From: Imbricaverruca yamaguchii
Lineage: Eukaryota > Arthropoda > Thecostraca > Neoverrucidae
Direction: 5' to 3'
Length of the DNA stretch: 64,000 nucleotides
NCBI GenBank assembly: GCA_034440575.1
Contig: JAOTOL010001198.1
Span: 62,001-126,000 of the forward strand
Shown: piece after piece, positions 12,201 through 22,821 of the stretch
Layout: every line of letters begins with the position of its first letter
Numbering within the stretch: position 1 is the first letter of the stretch
Notes under the pieces: generated by a model
Told to the model about the DNA's origin: nothing
Database searches by the model: none
Seen by the model: the letters and a program-made list of their open reading frames with translations, nothing else
Made by a program: the position numbers and the translations under genes

Positions 12201-15200
12201 TGTCGGTACCTGCTGCTGCGTGACAGTTAGTGTCGGTGTCTGTCGGTACCTGCTGCTGCGTGTCAGTTAGTTAGTGTCGGTGTCTGTCGGTACCTGCTGC
12301 TGCGTGCCACTTAGTGTCGGCGTCTGTCGTACCTGTTGCTGCGTGTCAGTTACTGTCGGTGTCTGTTGGTACCTGCTGCTGCGTGTCAGTTAGTTACTGT
12401 CGGTGTTTGTCGGTACCTGCTGCTGCGTGTCAGTTAGTTACTGTCGGTGTCTGTCGGTACGTGCTGCTGCGTGACAGTTAGTTACTGTCGGTGTCTGTCG
12501 GTACCTGCTGCTGCGTGAGAGTTAGTTACTGTTGGTGTCTGTCGGTACCTGCTGCTGCGTGACAGTTAGTTACTGTCGGTGTCTGTCGGTACCTGCCGCC
12601 GCGTGTCAGTTACTGTCGGTGTCTGTCGGTACCTGCTGCTGCGTGTCAGTTAGTTACTGTCGGTGTCTGTCGGTACCTGCTGCTGCGTGTCAATTAGTTA
12701 CTGTCGGTACCTGCTACTGCGTGTCAGTTAGTTACTGTCGGTGTCCGTCGGTACCTGCTGCTGCGTGACAGTTAGTTACTGTCGGTGTCTGTCCGTACCT
12801 GCTACTGCGTGTCAGTTAGTTACTGTCGGTGTCTGTCGGTACCTGCTGCTGCGTGTCAGTTAGTTACTGTCGGTGTCTGTCGGTACCTGCTGCTGCGTGT
12901 CAGTTACTGTCGGTGTCTGTCGGTACCTGCTGCTGCGTGACGATTAGTTACTGTCGGTGTCTGTCGGTACTTGCTGCTGCGTGTCAGGTAGTTACTGTCG
13001 GTGTCTGTCGGTACCTGCTGCTGCGTGACAGTTAGTTACTGTCGGTGTCTGTCGGTACCTGCTGCTGCGTGTCAGTTAGTTACTGTCGGTGTCTGTCGGT
13101 ACCTGCTGCTGCGTGTCAGTTAGTTACTGTCGGTGTCTGTCGGTACCTGCTGCTGCGTGTCAGTTACTGTCGGTGTCTGTCGGTACCTGCTGCTGCATGA
13201 CAGTTAGTTACTGTCGGTGTCTGTCGGTACCTGCTGCTGCGTGTCAGTTACTGTCGGTGTCTGTCGGTACCTGCTGCTGCGTGTCAGTTACTGTCGGTGT
13301 CTGTCGGTACCTGCTGCTGCGTGTCAGTTAGATACTGTTGGTGTCTGTCGGTACCTGCTGCTGCGAGTCAGTTACTGTCGGTGTCTGTCGGCACCTACCG
13401 CTGCGTGTCAGTTAGTTAGTGTAGTTTAGGGGCGCATCGACTACAAAGGTCATATAGTGCCCAGCCGCTGCATGTCGTTTTTCTCTAAGGCGTCGTGGGG
13501 CCGATTCACAGCGGTTGGTTCACAGTCGCTACTTGCTAAAACCCCGAACGGTCAATCGGTCTACAGCTTACTTCTGTTCGGTGTCCATATTTTTATCGTA
13601 ATGTGTACGATCAGCCTGTCATGTATCCTGTCTATAGCCTGTCAGTAGCCTGTCATTTTTTTTTTGGCAAGTCAAAGCAAGTATCTATTAGTTGCTGGTT
13701 TCCAATTAGCTTTATTGTCGAAAGAAGTTCACAACATAGCACTTATTCATGACGTTAAAGTGTGAGAAGCCACTATAATGGACATAGCTGTTTTATAGCA
13801 TACACTTTGACATACATTGGGGTGAAATTAGTGTTAAATATTGAACGTGAATGGGGTTAAAATTCATGGAAACCAATTGTGGAAGTCATATACATTTTCC
13901 AGCAGGTCAAAGCAGGTATATATTAGTTGCTTGTTTTGCAGTTTACTTTTGAAATCTCGGGTAATTGCTTGTCTCTGTCTACAATGTACCTTTGTTTTGC
14001 TTTCTTTGTACCTGTCCCGGTCGCCATCCGTAGTTTGTCTGCGGGATCCATGTACCGGCGTGCACTGTGTTGTGCTATGACGTAAATTGTTTTGAGATGG
14101 CGTGAATCGCTTGAAGCTGACCTGATGTATATACTGTATGACCATCGTGAGATGCCCGCAGCTAATCTGAGATCTTCACAACTGACGGCATGTGTTATTC
14201 TTGTTTCAGTCCATTCCCCCTGGTGGCCGAAGCGGTGCAGGAGGAGCTGGACCGGTATCGAGCGTCAGAGGGAGAGGTTAGTGTGTGATCTGGTCTGTGC
14301 TGGGTCCACAGTCGGTGACTGCGGATCGGTGTCGTGAAGTGCCAAGACTTAGGTGGAAGCTAACACTTTGTGGTCTTGTTTTGACCTACCGTGAATGAGA
14401 CTTTGCCTTCATGAAATGACATTCATTATACGGGGCGGGGATGGCCGAGTGGTTAAGGTGTCGGTCTATGGGCACCAAAGGTCCCGGGTTCGACTCTAGC
14501 GCCACTCAGGACATTTCCCAATCCCGCGGCCCACCGGCGAGACAGTGTGGGCGGCGCCATTAGCCGTGAATGTGCATAAAGTGTGTCGTGAACCAACAAA
14601 TAAACAAACAAACAAACAAACAAACATTCATTATACGTGGCAAGTATCATTCAGTTACAGTTACAGTTGTAGGGTTCAGCATTCCACATGCAATGTCGGC
14701 AATATCAACATGCATTTTGTCATCCAGTGTCATTAGCTGTCAGCACCTTGCTCGATAACAAGCGACGGCAAAGCCCAACGAGTCTAATCCCGTGTACATA
14801 CGACACAGGCTCATCTGAGGAACTTCGTTCTATCCAGCCCGACCACCGTGCTCTTGAAACAATAAGAGCAGTTTTTGTTAATGAAGCGTTTCGTGTCGTG
14901 ATTCTCACACATATTTAGAACTAGCCGATTCATTTTTATGTAAGCACTTTCACCTCCTATTTTGTTTTTCAAATGCGAAGATTTTTGTTTCTTTCCTTTT
15001 GCGGGTAGGGGGACTAAAGGGGGTATTCGACGAACCTTAGTCGGCGGTGTGACGAGCTCTGGCTGAGGTACGACCGGTCAGACGTTATGTGTTTGACGCC
15101 ATGTCACGCGACCTACGCGCTGCGAGCCGCTGGCCACTGGACCAGAGTTGGTTTGATGGAGGTACCCGCGCTAAACGGTTGCTTGTGACCCAACCGCAGC

Positions 15201-18200
15201 GCGAGAACTGCAGCCAGAAGAGTCGTGATATAGCGTGATGCCTGTGCTATAGCGAGAATTCGGCATAGTGTATTTGGGCTTGAGCTACTGTCGTCATATT
15301 CGGCAGATGAGCCAAATTCGGCACGATTACAGCCAATGTCGATTGAATGGGAGCCAATTCTCAAAGCCACGGTGGCTCTCGGTGTGACACTTTGACATGG
15401 CCCGGCGCCGCCCCTCACTCCATTCCCCCGCGCTCGCCCTCGCTTCAGGTGAAGCAGCTCAAGCACGCCATGGGTCTGGACGGCGAGAGCGACGAGGCCA
15501 TCAGTCTGCTGTCGGACAACACGGCCAAGCTGACGTCGGCCGTGTCGTCGCTGCCGCAGCTGCTGGAGCGCAAGCGGCTGATCGACGCGCACACCACCAT
15601 CGCCACCGGTGAGGCTCGGCCGACGCACTGCATAGGAGCAGGCACATAGCGTGACACAGGCACATAGCGACACAAGCGCACTACAGAGACACAGGCACAT
15701 AGTGAGACACAGGCACATAGCGACACAAGCGCACTACAGAGACACAGGCACACTGCAGCGACACAGGCACATAGCGACACAAGCGCACTACAGAGACACA
15801 GGCACATAGTGAGACACAGGCACACTGCAGCGACACAGGCACATAGCGAGACACAGGCACATAGCGACACAAGCGCACTACAGAGACACAGGCACATAGT
15901 GAGACACAGGCACACTGCAGCGACACAGGCACATAGCGAGACAAGCGCACTACAGAGACACAGTCACACTGCAGCGACACAGGCACATAGCGACACAAGC
16001 GCACTGCAGAGACACAGGCACATAGCGCGACACAGGCACATAGCGACACAAGCGCACTACAGAGACACAGGCACACTGCAGCGACACAGGCACATAGCGA
16101 CACAAGCGCACTACAGAGACACAGGCACATAGCGTGATACAGGCACATAGCGACACAAGCGCACTACAGAGACACAGTCACACTGCAGCGACACAGGCAC
16201 ATAGCGACACAAGCGCACTGCAGAGACACAGGCACATAGCGCGACACAGGCACATAGCGACACAAGCGCACTACAGAGACACAGGCACATAGCGCGACAC
16301 AGGCACATAGCGACACAAGCGCACTACAGAGACACAGGCACATAGCGTGATACAGGCACATAGCGACACAAGCGCACTACAGAAACACAGGCACATAGTG
16401 AGACACAAGCACACTGCAGCGACACAGGCACATGGCGAGACACAGGCACACTGCAGCGACACAGGCACATAGCGAGACGCAGGTACACTGCAGCGACACG
16501 GGCACATAGCGACACAAGCGCACTACAGAGACACAGGCACACTGCAGCGACACAGGCACATAGCGAGACGCAGGCACATAGCGACACAAGCGCACTACAG
16601 AGACACAGGCACATGGCGAGACGCAGGCACACTGCAGCGACACGGGCACATAGCGAGACGCAAGCACACTGCAGCGAGACAGGCACATGACGAGACACAG
16701 GCACACTTGGGCGCTAAATGACCAAGCCTGGTCGATGCGCCATAAAACTCAAATAACCAACCACAGGGACACTACAACGACACAGGCACATAGCGAGACA
16801 CAGGCACATCGCGAGACACAGGCACACCGATCACATCCACCGAGTATGAGCGGTATGCGACATAATGCAATCGATGTGCCCTGACTACAACACCTACAAC
16901 AATTAACTAACACATCCACTGAGTCGATCTGGGAGCTGGGCTCTTTGACATGTTAATACTGCTGAGCACAGAGCCAAGCTCGCGAGAGCTATTTCAGAAC
17001 GATCATGCCAGGGTAGTAACTCGCAGCGAAGCCTGGTGTCCATCGTGGTGCAGTTGGCATCTGGTGTCCCGCACGGTGCAGCTGTCACTAGCACACCGGC
17101 AGCGCGGTTTGAAAACAGTCGAATAAAATTAAAAACCTAATGTTGTACCGACTACTTCAGTTCAGGGTTTCTGCGTGCCATTCATTGTGGAATGCGTGCC
17201 ACTCCTTGTGGAGGAATGTGATGCGCACCTTGCCGCCAGACATCCTGTGTGCGACGGTGAGAGTTGTGTTAGTGACTAGAAGCAACGTGTTCAGCATGGT
17301 GTTACCACCACAGTGCCATGAGATCACCAACCACCGTGCCATGAGATCGCCACCACCGTGCCATGAGGTCACTACCACCGTGCCATGGCATGAGATCGTC
17401 ACCACCGTGCCATGAGATCATCAACTCCGTGCCATGAGATCACCACCGTGCCATTAGATCGCTACCGTCGTGCCGTGAGATCGCCGCCACATGCCATGAG
17501 ATCACCATCGTGCCATGAGATCACTATCGTGCCGTGAGATCGCCGCCGCATGCCATGAGGTCGCCGCCACATGCCATGAGATCACTATCGTGCCGTGAGA
17601 TCGCCGCCGCATGCCATGAGATCGCCGCCACATGCCATGAGATCACTATCGTGCCGTGAGATCGCCGCCACATGCCATGAGATCACTATCGTGCCGTGAG
17701 ATCGCCGCCGCATGCCATGAGATCGCCGCCACATGCCATGAGGTCACCATCGTGCCATCCACATGCCATGAGATCACCATCGTGCCATGGGATCGCCGCG
17801 CCACATGCCATCGCCACCACGCAACCCTCCGCCCGGCGCCGGCAGCGATCCTGGAGCAGATAAAGCAGCGCAAGCTGGACGTGTTCTTCGAGACGGAGGA
17901 GAAGCTGCTGTCGGGCGCGCCGCCGGACCGGCCGCTGGTGGAGCTGCTGCGCGACGCCGACCTCGGCTCGCCGGCCGACGCGCTCCGGCTGTTCCTGATG
18001 CACTACGTCAGCGCCGCCGAGGTCGCCGAGCCGGAGCTGGAGCGGTGCGTGGCGGCGCTGCGCGAGCGTGGCGCCGACCTGAGCGTCGTCCAGTTCGCCA
18101 AACGGTGGCGGTGAGTGTCGGCCCGGGCCGGGCTGGAGGCGCCGGCCGCCGGCTGGTGCGTCGGGCGCCCAGCAGGGAGAGTGACGAAACCTTGGCTGTA

Positions 18201-21200
18201 GTCCACCTGGAGGTAGACCTTCGGTGGGTTAGAGCTTAAGCTTACCTGTCGAGATCGTACATATCTAAGATTTAATCTTTTGGCGTGTCTCGGTGTCGTT
18301 CGGCACTTTTGTGGTGAGTTCGAAGGTGTCACTTTTAATCGCAAACACAAAAATTATAGATAAAAATTGTGTACCGCTCCGGCAATGCTAGGCCCTATTC
18401 ACACAATCAATTTATCCGTCAGCGCTTTGGCACATACACACTTTAGTTTCCTGCAGTATCGCAAGAAACTAGAGCCCGTGGAAGAGGCGGCAGACCGTCT
18501 CCCTGACGTCATCCAGGCGGCCACCCTTATTTTCTTCTTTTTAAACTGTTCGAATTTAGGCCCCACTCAATTCATCAATGATTCCGGCGTGAAACCAAGC
18601 GTGGGATCCGAAAATTGATGTTGAAATAAAATCGACACGAGGTCGTTTTTCACGAATCGCACTTGCATGCGGAATTTCTGTTAAAATACACTCAGGACAT
18701 GTTGGATAATGCATTGATGTCCTTGTGTGTAAATACTGTAGCTTGCCACCCATGACAGTTCTTTGATGAAATACATATTTCCCCTTTCTAGAGATATACT
18801 AATTTTAATATATCTGTTCGTGTTATGACGTCTTATTTTGCATGACTGCACTGGATAAACTGCTGGTCAAGAAGGTATATAATTTTCATAATCGTGTCCA
18901 AGGACTGAGATCATCCTATAGACAGAGCTCAAGCAAAATTTGATGGGTGGGTTTTCGACCGGTTGAGTTGGTGGCGTGCAATAGCCTGCGCATGTTTGCT
19001 GATACCAAGAGTTAGAAATATCAAGGGAAGCTCGGCAAGACGCTACACAAGCCCAGCGTCGATGTATGTGTAGAATATAATATACTGTATGTGTATAGCT
19101 ACAAGCCAGGGCTATATTAATGGCAAACAATCATCTGCCGTCGCCAAACGAGTGGATTTAGGAACTCCAAACTGGGTAGACATACACAGAATAATACCGT
19201 AGCATACCACATGTGGTTTTATGGTGCAGTTGCACACCACATTGAGACCAATGTGCAAGGTATGAAAATACACGGACATAGTAAAATAATTCAAGGCGTT
19301 TGCGCGCCCTCGAAAATTTCGATTTTGAGGTGAAGAATGCCGTTTGAGCTCGGCGCACAAAATGCGGCGAATGTTCCCCGGAAGCCAAGGATCTGAGATA
19401 AGCAGCAAAAAGGCATCACCATAATGTGCTACATGCATTCACATTAAACTGACATTAGTCTAAATCTTCGTTCTCGCGCAACTCCCCGTTGACTAACGCT
19501 AATCTGCCTTGAATAGCTCGAGTTGAACTCAGCTCTAGCACAACTTCACCTAGACCCTACCATTGTGTTCGCGTTTGGTTGTCACGGCTTGAAGCCGGTT
19601 TTGACACGACTTCTGGCACGATCTCATCTATTCTCCTCAGCTTGCACAACCGCGGCTTGACGAACACCAACCAGTACCTAGGTGGCGGCACCAAGACGGT
19701 CAACATGTTCAGCAAGCTCATGTCGCGGGGCAGTCAGTTCGTCATGGAGGGTGTGAAGAACCTGGTGGTGAAGAAACACGTGAGTGCAGTCCCGGACGTG
19801 GCAGAGTATCACTAGTCTCAATCATGCGACGCGGTGCAGACACCAGCTGAGCTATCGAACTTATAAAATGCAAGCAATGCGCAATAAGCAATACGCAAGA
19901 AGCAATATGCAACAGCCAATACGGCGGTCATAGCAATTGTGCAGTGATCCTTGCGTCTCATTCTTCTGACCTTATTTACTGACGTCTTACCAAAGACGTC
20001 TTGGTGACAGTAATGACCACTGACCTGGTAAAGCGCACTACCACCTGGTGAGAGGTCACCCCTAGTGTGACCCCTTTCGACTTGACCATCAAACTTGTTG
20101 ACGATATCTGACCTGGTATGCTCTGACATAGCCGAAAAGCTTGCTTGTGACGTTTGATGCGACCTCGCATGACCTGGCGACAAACGATGCCGCGTGACCG
20201 GCGGCGGCGAGGTCAGCTTGACCTGACCTGAGCCGTCCCGGCGGCAGAACCTGCCGGTGACGCGGATCGTCGACGCGCTGATGGAGCAGAAGAGTCTGCC
20301 CGAGGTGGAGGACTACCGCTACTTCGACCCGAAGCTGCTGCGGCCGCCGGGCCCGGACGGCGTCGGTGTCCGGTCGCGCTCCACATTCCACGAGGCGGTC
20401 GTGTTCATGGTCGGCGGCGGAAACTACATAGAGTACCAGAATCTGGTGGACTACACCAAGGTGTGATCCGGGCGCCACGGCAAATGCCCCTGTCACCACA
20501 GGTGGAGAGTGTGGTAATCGCTGGCGCTATTCTACGGTGTAATGGCTTATTGATTTTCTGTGGATGCAGCTAGTAGCACAACTACAGGGAGATGTAGTTG
20601 TGCTACGAGCTGGTGGTTGTAGATATCCTGGTGGAAATTCGCTGCTAATTTCCGCTCTGAAATTCTGAGGGACTATTCATCGCTGATTGTTGCGGTTCCG
20701 CCGTCGTGTACTGCTGTGACTATCCCACTTCTGCAATATATGACGTCTACCAGACTGTATGGTGTTCCCGCACGTCTGGTGTATGCTTTTCCCTCTTCTG
20801 TGCATGCGTCTCCCTCATTATCTCGGCACTTTCGGTCCTCTGTTCTCCACGTGTGCAGAGATGGGAACACCCTGCACTGTCACGGCTGTCACTGAGAGCG
20901 GCGGCTGTTTCAGAGCAAAGCGGGCGCTGTGACGAAACGGATCATCTATGGATGTTCAGACCTGCAGAATGCCTCACAGTTCCTCCACCAGGTAAGATAA
21001 GTTATGCCCCTGAGCCCTAATAAGCAATCAAGAGACTAGTTCAAACTAAGACTAGTTATGTACAGCTGAATATATTGGGAAGGATGCTCTCCACCGGGAG
21101 ACGTTAAAAACGACTAGTGAGCCCCAGGCTCCAAGTGAGCGATGAGATGTCCGTGTATGAAAAACAAACTAACTCACTAGACCTTGATCTCAGGTGTCCT

Positions 21201-21454
21201 CGCATACTTTGGAATTTGGTGCTGAATCGTGGACGTAGTTCCTTATTAATCGACAAGCACGTGTTGAAAAACCACTCTCTGTGCCATTTAGATTTCCACC
21301 ACGCATATGCCAGTGTGATTGTGGCGGGCACAGATTAGCCATTGCGCTATGTCGTAAGCCTCAAAAGTCAATACATTAGTGAGTAAAATGCGCGTGCAAT
21401 CAGTAATTGTGGTTGTCTTTTCAGCTTGGCGAGCTGGGGAAGCAAATACAATAG
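6242..21454 (+). CDS. SCFD1: Sec1 family domain-containing protein 1 (Sly1), 14 exons
   Basis: Sly1 is the Sec1/Munc18 protein that binds syntaxin-5 and chaperones SNARE assembly in ER-Golgi transport. Exons: 6242-6272, 7958-8117, 8925-9138, 9512-9599, 10138-10227, 11027-11247, 11921-12063, 14210-14276, 15449-15608, 17846-18110, 19641-19779, 20248-20460, 20914-20991 and 21425-21454. They total 1899 nt, or 632 aa plus TAG (human 642 aa). Every intron is GT-AG and every phase joins. Diagnostic blocks are WKILVYDRYGQDIISP (exon 2), VFDQYVHFISLEKDMFVL (exon 4), RENLRDARSSLFGGD and LDRNMDLATPMHHTWTYQ (exon 6), SYDL-like TYDLAPTDEFW (exon 7), LLSDNTAKLTSAVSSLPQLL (exon 9), GSQFVMEGVKNLV (exon 11), DYRYFDPKLL and FMVGGGNYIEYQNLVDY (exon 12), and IIYGCSDLQNASQFL (exon 13). 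The first exon codes only 10 residues plus one base, the last only LGELGKQIQ. The region between exons 10 and 11 differs from human. Introns 6, 7 and 9 carry minisatellites. Confidence 0.96.
6615..6765. repeat. Tandem repeat of tatggaata units, SCFD1 intron 1
   Basis: Irregular repeats of 'ctatggaatatggaatatac' lie about 340 bp after SCFD1 exon 1. The segment ends with 'gagcatatcttgagtatattcc', partly the reverse complement of the repeat, so folding back is possible. Confidence 0.7.
7373..7497. repeat. Perfect inverted repeat, 51-bp arms, 23-nt spacer
   Basis: Arms 7373-7423 and 7447-7497 are exact reverse complements; the left begins 'tttgttagcattcatcaata' and the right ends 'gaatgctaacaaa'. 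The spacer is 7424-7446. It lies in SCFD1 intron 1, so the primary transcript would fold into a long perfect hairpin. No terminal target duplication is apparent. Confidence 0.93.
8436..8640 (+). repeat. Interspersed repeat, copy 1 (SCFD1 intron 2)
   Basis: This about 200-bp stretch shares a series of blocks with 9681-9900: 'catcatttgtctttgtc', 'cattttgaa' variants, 'tttgtc-ggaactnncattgatta', 'cataagaa', 'cgcaaatt-tcgtct' and 'tagctttcagatgt'. The two are clearly related but diverged, in the same orientation. The family is unknown. Confidence 0.7.
8673..8837 (-). mobile_element. tRNA-derived SINE, family 1, copy A (antisense in SCFD1 intron 2)
   Basis: On the minus strand a tRNA-like head with box B 'gggttcgagcctc' leads into a body with 'ccaatcggcgtgagagattg' and a tail of CAC/ATC triplets. 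An 11-bp target duplication, 'atttggtggtg', lies at 8662-8672 and 8838-8848. The body matches the element at 27456-27617. It ends 87 bp before the SCFD1 exon 3 acceptor, so it is close to the branch-point region. Confidence 0.9.
9258..9302 (+). repeat. Orphan retroposon 3' tail (SCFD1 intron 3)
   Basis: The motif 'gtcgatgcgaccctaagcccaaatagccaaccaac' matches 16717-16766, 28340-28363 and 61513-61552. Each has a 'cc(t)aaagcccaaat'-like core followed by AACY repeats, which looks like the shared 3' end of a 5'-truncated retroposon. Confidence 0.5.
9681..9900 (+). repeat. Interspersed repeat, copy 2 (SCFD1 intron 4)
   Basis: Second copy of the repeat at 8436-8640, same orientation. Matching blocks include 'atctttgtctttgtcgtcat', 'tgtcgggaactgccattgat' and 'tagcttttagatgtcccac'. 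Confidence 0.7.
9940..10125 (+). repeat. Degenerate pyrimidine-rich tandem repeat, SCFD1 intron 4
   Basis: Loose repeats of about 20-24 bp ('cttctgacctaccaccctt' variants) run up to the acceptor of SCFD1 exon 5 at 10137. They make a very long polypyrimidine-rich approach to that splice site. Confidence 0.55.
11226..11486 (+). repeat. 45-bp minisatellite containing the SCFD1 exon 6 donor
   Basis: Six copies start at 11226, 11271, 11316, 11361, 11406 and 11451; the last is partial. Each holds the final 22 nt of exon 6 (gcaccacacctggacgtaccag) followed by GTGAGT and the first intron bases. The real donor is in copy 1 (exon ends 11247), since it joins in phase to exon 7 and matches the family sequence. 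Donors in copies 2 to 4 stay in frame and would add 15, 30 or 45 residues; a TGA in copy 4 after its donor blocks copies 5 and 6. Confidence 0.95.
12105..13420 (+). repeat. 44/40-bp minisatellite, SCFD1 intron 7
   Basis: About 30 copies of 'tgtcggtgtctgtcggtacc' plus 'tgctgctgcgtgtcagttag(ttac)'. Units come as 44-bp and 40-bp forms differing by a 'tagt' tetranucleotide. The array starts about 40 bp after the exon 7 donor (12064). Many units end in 'gcgtgtcag', which resembles a 3' splice site without a good pyrimidine tract. Confidence 0.95.
14433..14623 (+). mobile_element. tRNA-derived SINE, family 2, with target duplication
   Basis: The head has an exact class-II (Leu/Ser-type) box A, 'tggccgagtgg', at 14442-14452, and box B 'ggttcgactct' at 14487-14497. 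A short unrelated body follows, then an (AAAC)n tail. A 14-bp target duplication, 'acattcattatacg', flanks it at 14419-14432 and 14624-14637. It lies in SCFD1 intron 8, in the sense orientation. Confidence 0.92.
15637..16835 (+). repeat. 16-17-bp compound minisatellite, SCFD1 intron 9
   Basis: Units 'gacacaggcacatagc' and 'gacacaagcgcactaca' alternate in higher-order blocks of about 50 bp. The array begins about 30 bp after the exon 9 donor (15609). It is interrupted at 16711-16766 by a non-repeat piece carrying the orphan retroposon tail. Long open frames here are an effect of the repeat. Confidence 0.93.
16711..16766 (+). repeat. Orphan retroposon 3' tail inside minisatellite
   Basis: 'taaatgaccaagcctggtcg' followed by 'atgcgccataaaactcaaat' and 'aaccaacca' interrupts the intron 9 array. 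It resembles the tails at 9258 and 61513, so a short insertion into the array is the simplest reading. Confidence 0.5.
17300..17815 (+). repeat. Minisatellite of ccatgagatc units, SCFD1 intron 9
   Basis: Repeats of 'gtgccatgagatcaccatc' and 'gtgccgtgagatcgccgcc' (19-20 bp, with 38-bp higher-order pairs) run up to about 30 bp before the exon 10 acceptor at 17845. Thus intron 9 is bounded by unrelated arrays at both ends. Confidence 0.92.
20567..20611. repeat. Short hairpin in SCFD1 intron 12
   Basis: Arms 'gtagcacaactaca' (20573-20586) and 'tgtagttgtgctac' (20593-20606) are exact reverse complements around the loop 'gggaga'. Outside, cagct and agctg extend the stem after one mismatch. The stem is shorter than a usual animal microRNA precursor. 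Confidence 0.85.
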
Positions 21455-21689
21455 CACCGGCCTTCTCCATCAGCGGTTTTACGTGCACTGGCTGGGGCGC
21501 AACGGAGTGGATCCGGCTGTGAAGACCAAACGAACCTGCGGCGTGTCTGTCGAGAACGGCCGACCTTGTTCTGTTTTATTATTGTTGGGTGCTTGCGTTG
21601 CTGGCGCTCGTGAACGTATCTGTTGCCGATCTGCTGGTACCGATCGCTAAATTGTCCAGTACGTCAGTCGCGGCAGCCATACTGCGGTG

Positions 21690-22700
21690 GTGCTTGGCTA
21701 GTTCGTTTTCTCCGGTGGTTCAGTGCGGTCTAATATTATCTGGTAATTCGCTCCCGGCTGATATTTTATGGTGGTTTAGTCTGACCCACATTCTGCACTG
21801 CTCAAATTCAACTGATATTCTTTCGTGATCCAATCCTGGCTGGTATTATTTGATAATACAGTTTCACTGGTATTCTTCGGCGCTGATCCAGCCCTATTAT
21901 CTGGTGATCCAGTCTGAATGGTATTCTCCCATGGTCCAGGCAGTCTGATGCTCTTCTGTGATCCAATCCTGAGTAGCATGCTCCGCAAACCGCCAGTGGT
22001 TGTGTTCGTGTCGCCGGATCCGCTGCATTTCCGTCACGTCAAACTGCATCTCTGAGCACGGAAGACGTAACCTTGTCGGTATCATGGTATATCGTGTCCA
22101 GGTGATGTGTCGCGAAGGACCACATATATATATTTATATCCTCCGTTTGTCTGTTTTTCTTCGAAGGTCTGGCCGGATTCTGCATAATAAGACAAGAGTC
22201 GCGGCGGATTTAACAGCATGACACTAACACAACGCGGCTTTGCGCTGAAGCTGCAGCCCACAGACTCAACTGACACCTGGGTAGTCGACACTATAACGCA
22301 ACACGTGGGCTTTGTGCTGAAGCTGCAACCTACCGGCTCAGCTGACAACTGGGCAGTCGACACTATAACATAACGCTGAGAGTGGCAAAACGTCTAGTCA
22401 GGTGCTCTGGGCGCAGCGACCCTTCTCCACAAATGCATCGCCTACCGTACGGTGGCTGTGACGCTCCGTCACAGCAATGGCTGTGTTAGGCCGGCTCGGG
22501 GCGAGCGTAGATGTCGCGTCAGTCGCTCAGCTCAGTACGGGTACAGATGTCGCTTCAGTCGCTCGGCTCGGGACGGGTATAGATGCTGCTTCATTAGCTC
22601 GGCTCGCGGCAGGAGTATGTCGCCTCAATCACTCGACTCTGGACGGGCTTAGGTATCACTTCAGTCGCTCGGCTAAGGATAAGAGTAGATGTCAATCGGG
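21690..22700. repeat. Degenerate tandem repeats downstream of SCFD1
   Basis: Three separate groups are visible. At 21690-21990 there are loose copies around 'tctgtgatccaatcctgag'. At 22243-22375 there are two copies of a roughly 70-bp unit containing 'gcagtcgacactataac'. At 22490-22690 there are about four copies of a 40-45-bp unit around 'gtcgctcggctcgggacggg'. No gene is recognised between SCFD1 and the LINE; the SCFD1 3' UTR must begin at 21455. Confidence 0.6.
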
Positions 22701-22821
22701 TGGGGACGGACATAAAGACATAAAGACATAAAGACATAAAAGATTAGTGCAACTATGAGCCACAAGGGCCCTTCTTGGTTGCACTCTGTACACTGAACCA
22801 GTTGCACACCAAAACTGTTAA

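Noticed and set aside
14433..14510. Functional tRNA-Leu/Ser gene
   Set aside because: Box A and B are good but there is no proper acceptor stem or anticodon arm; the tail and target duplication show a SINE.
15445..16706. Long Cys/Val-rich minus-strand ORFs
   Set aside because: They are readings of the SCFD1 intron 9 minisatellite.
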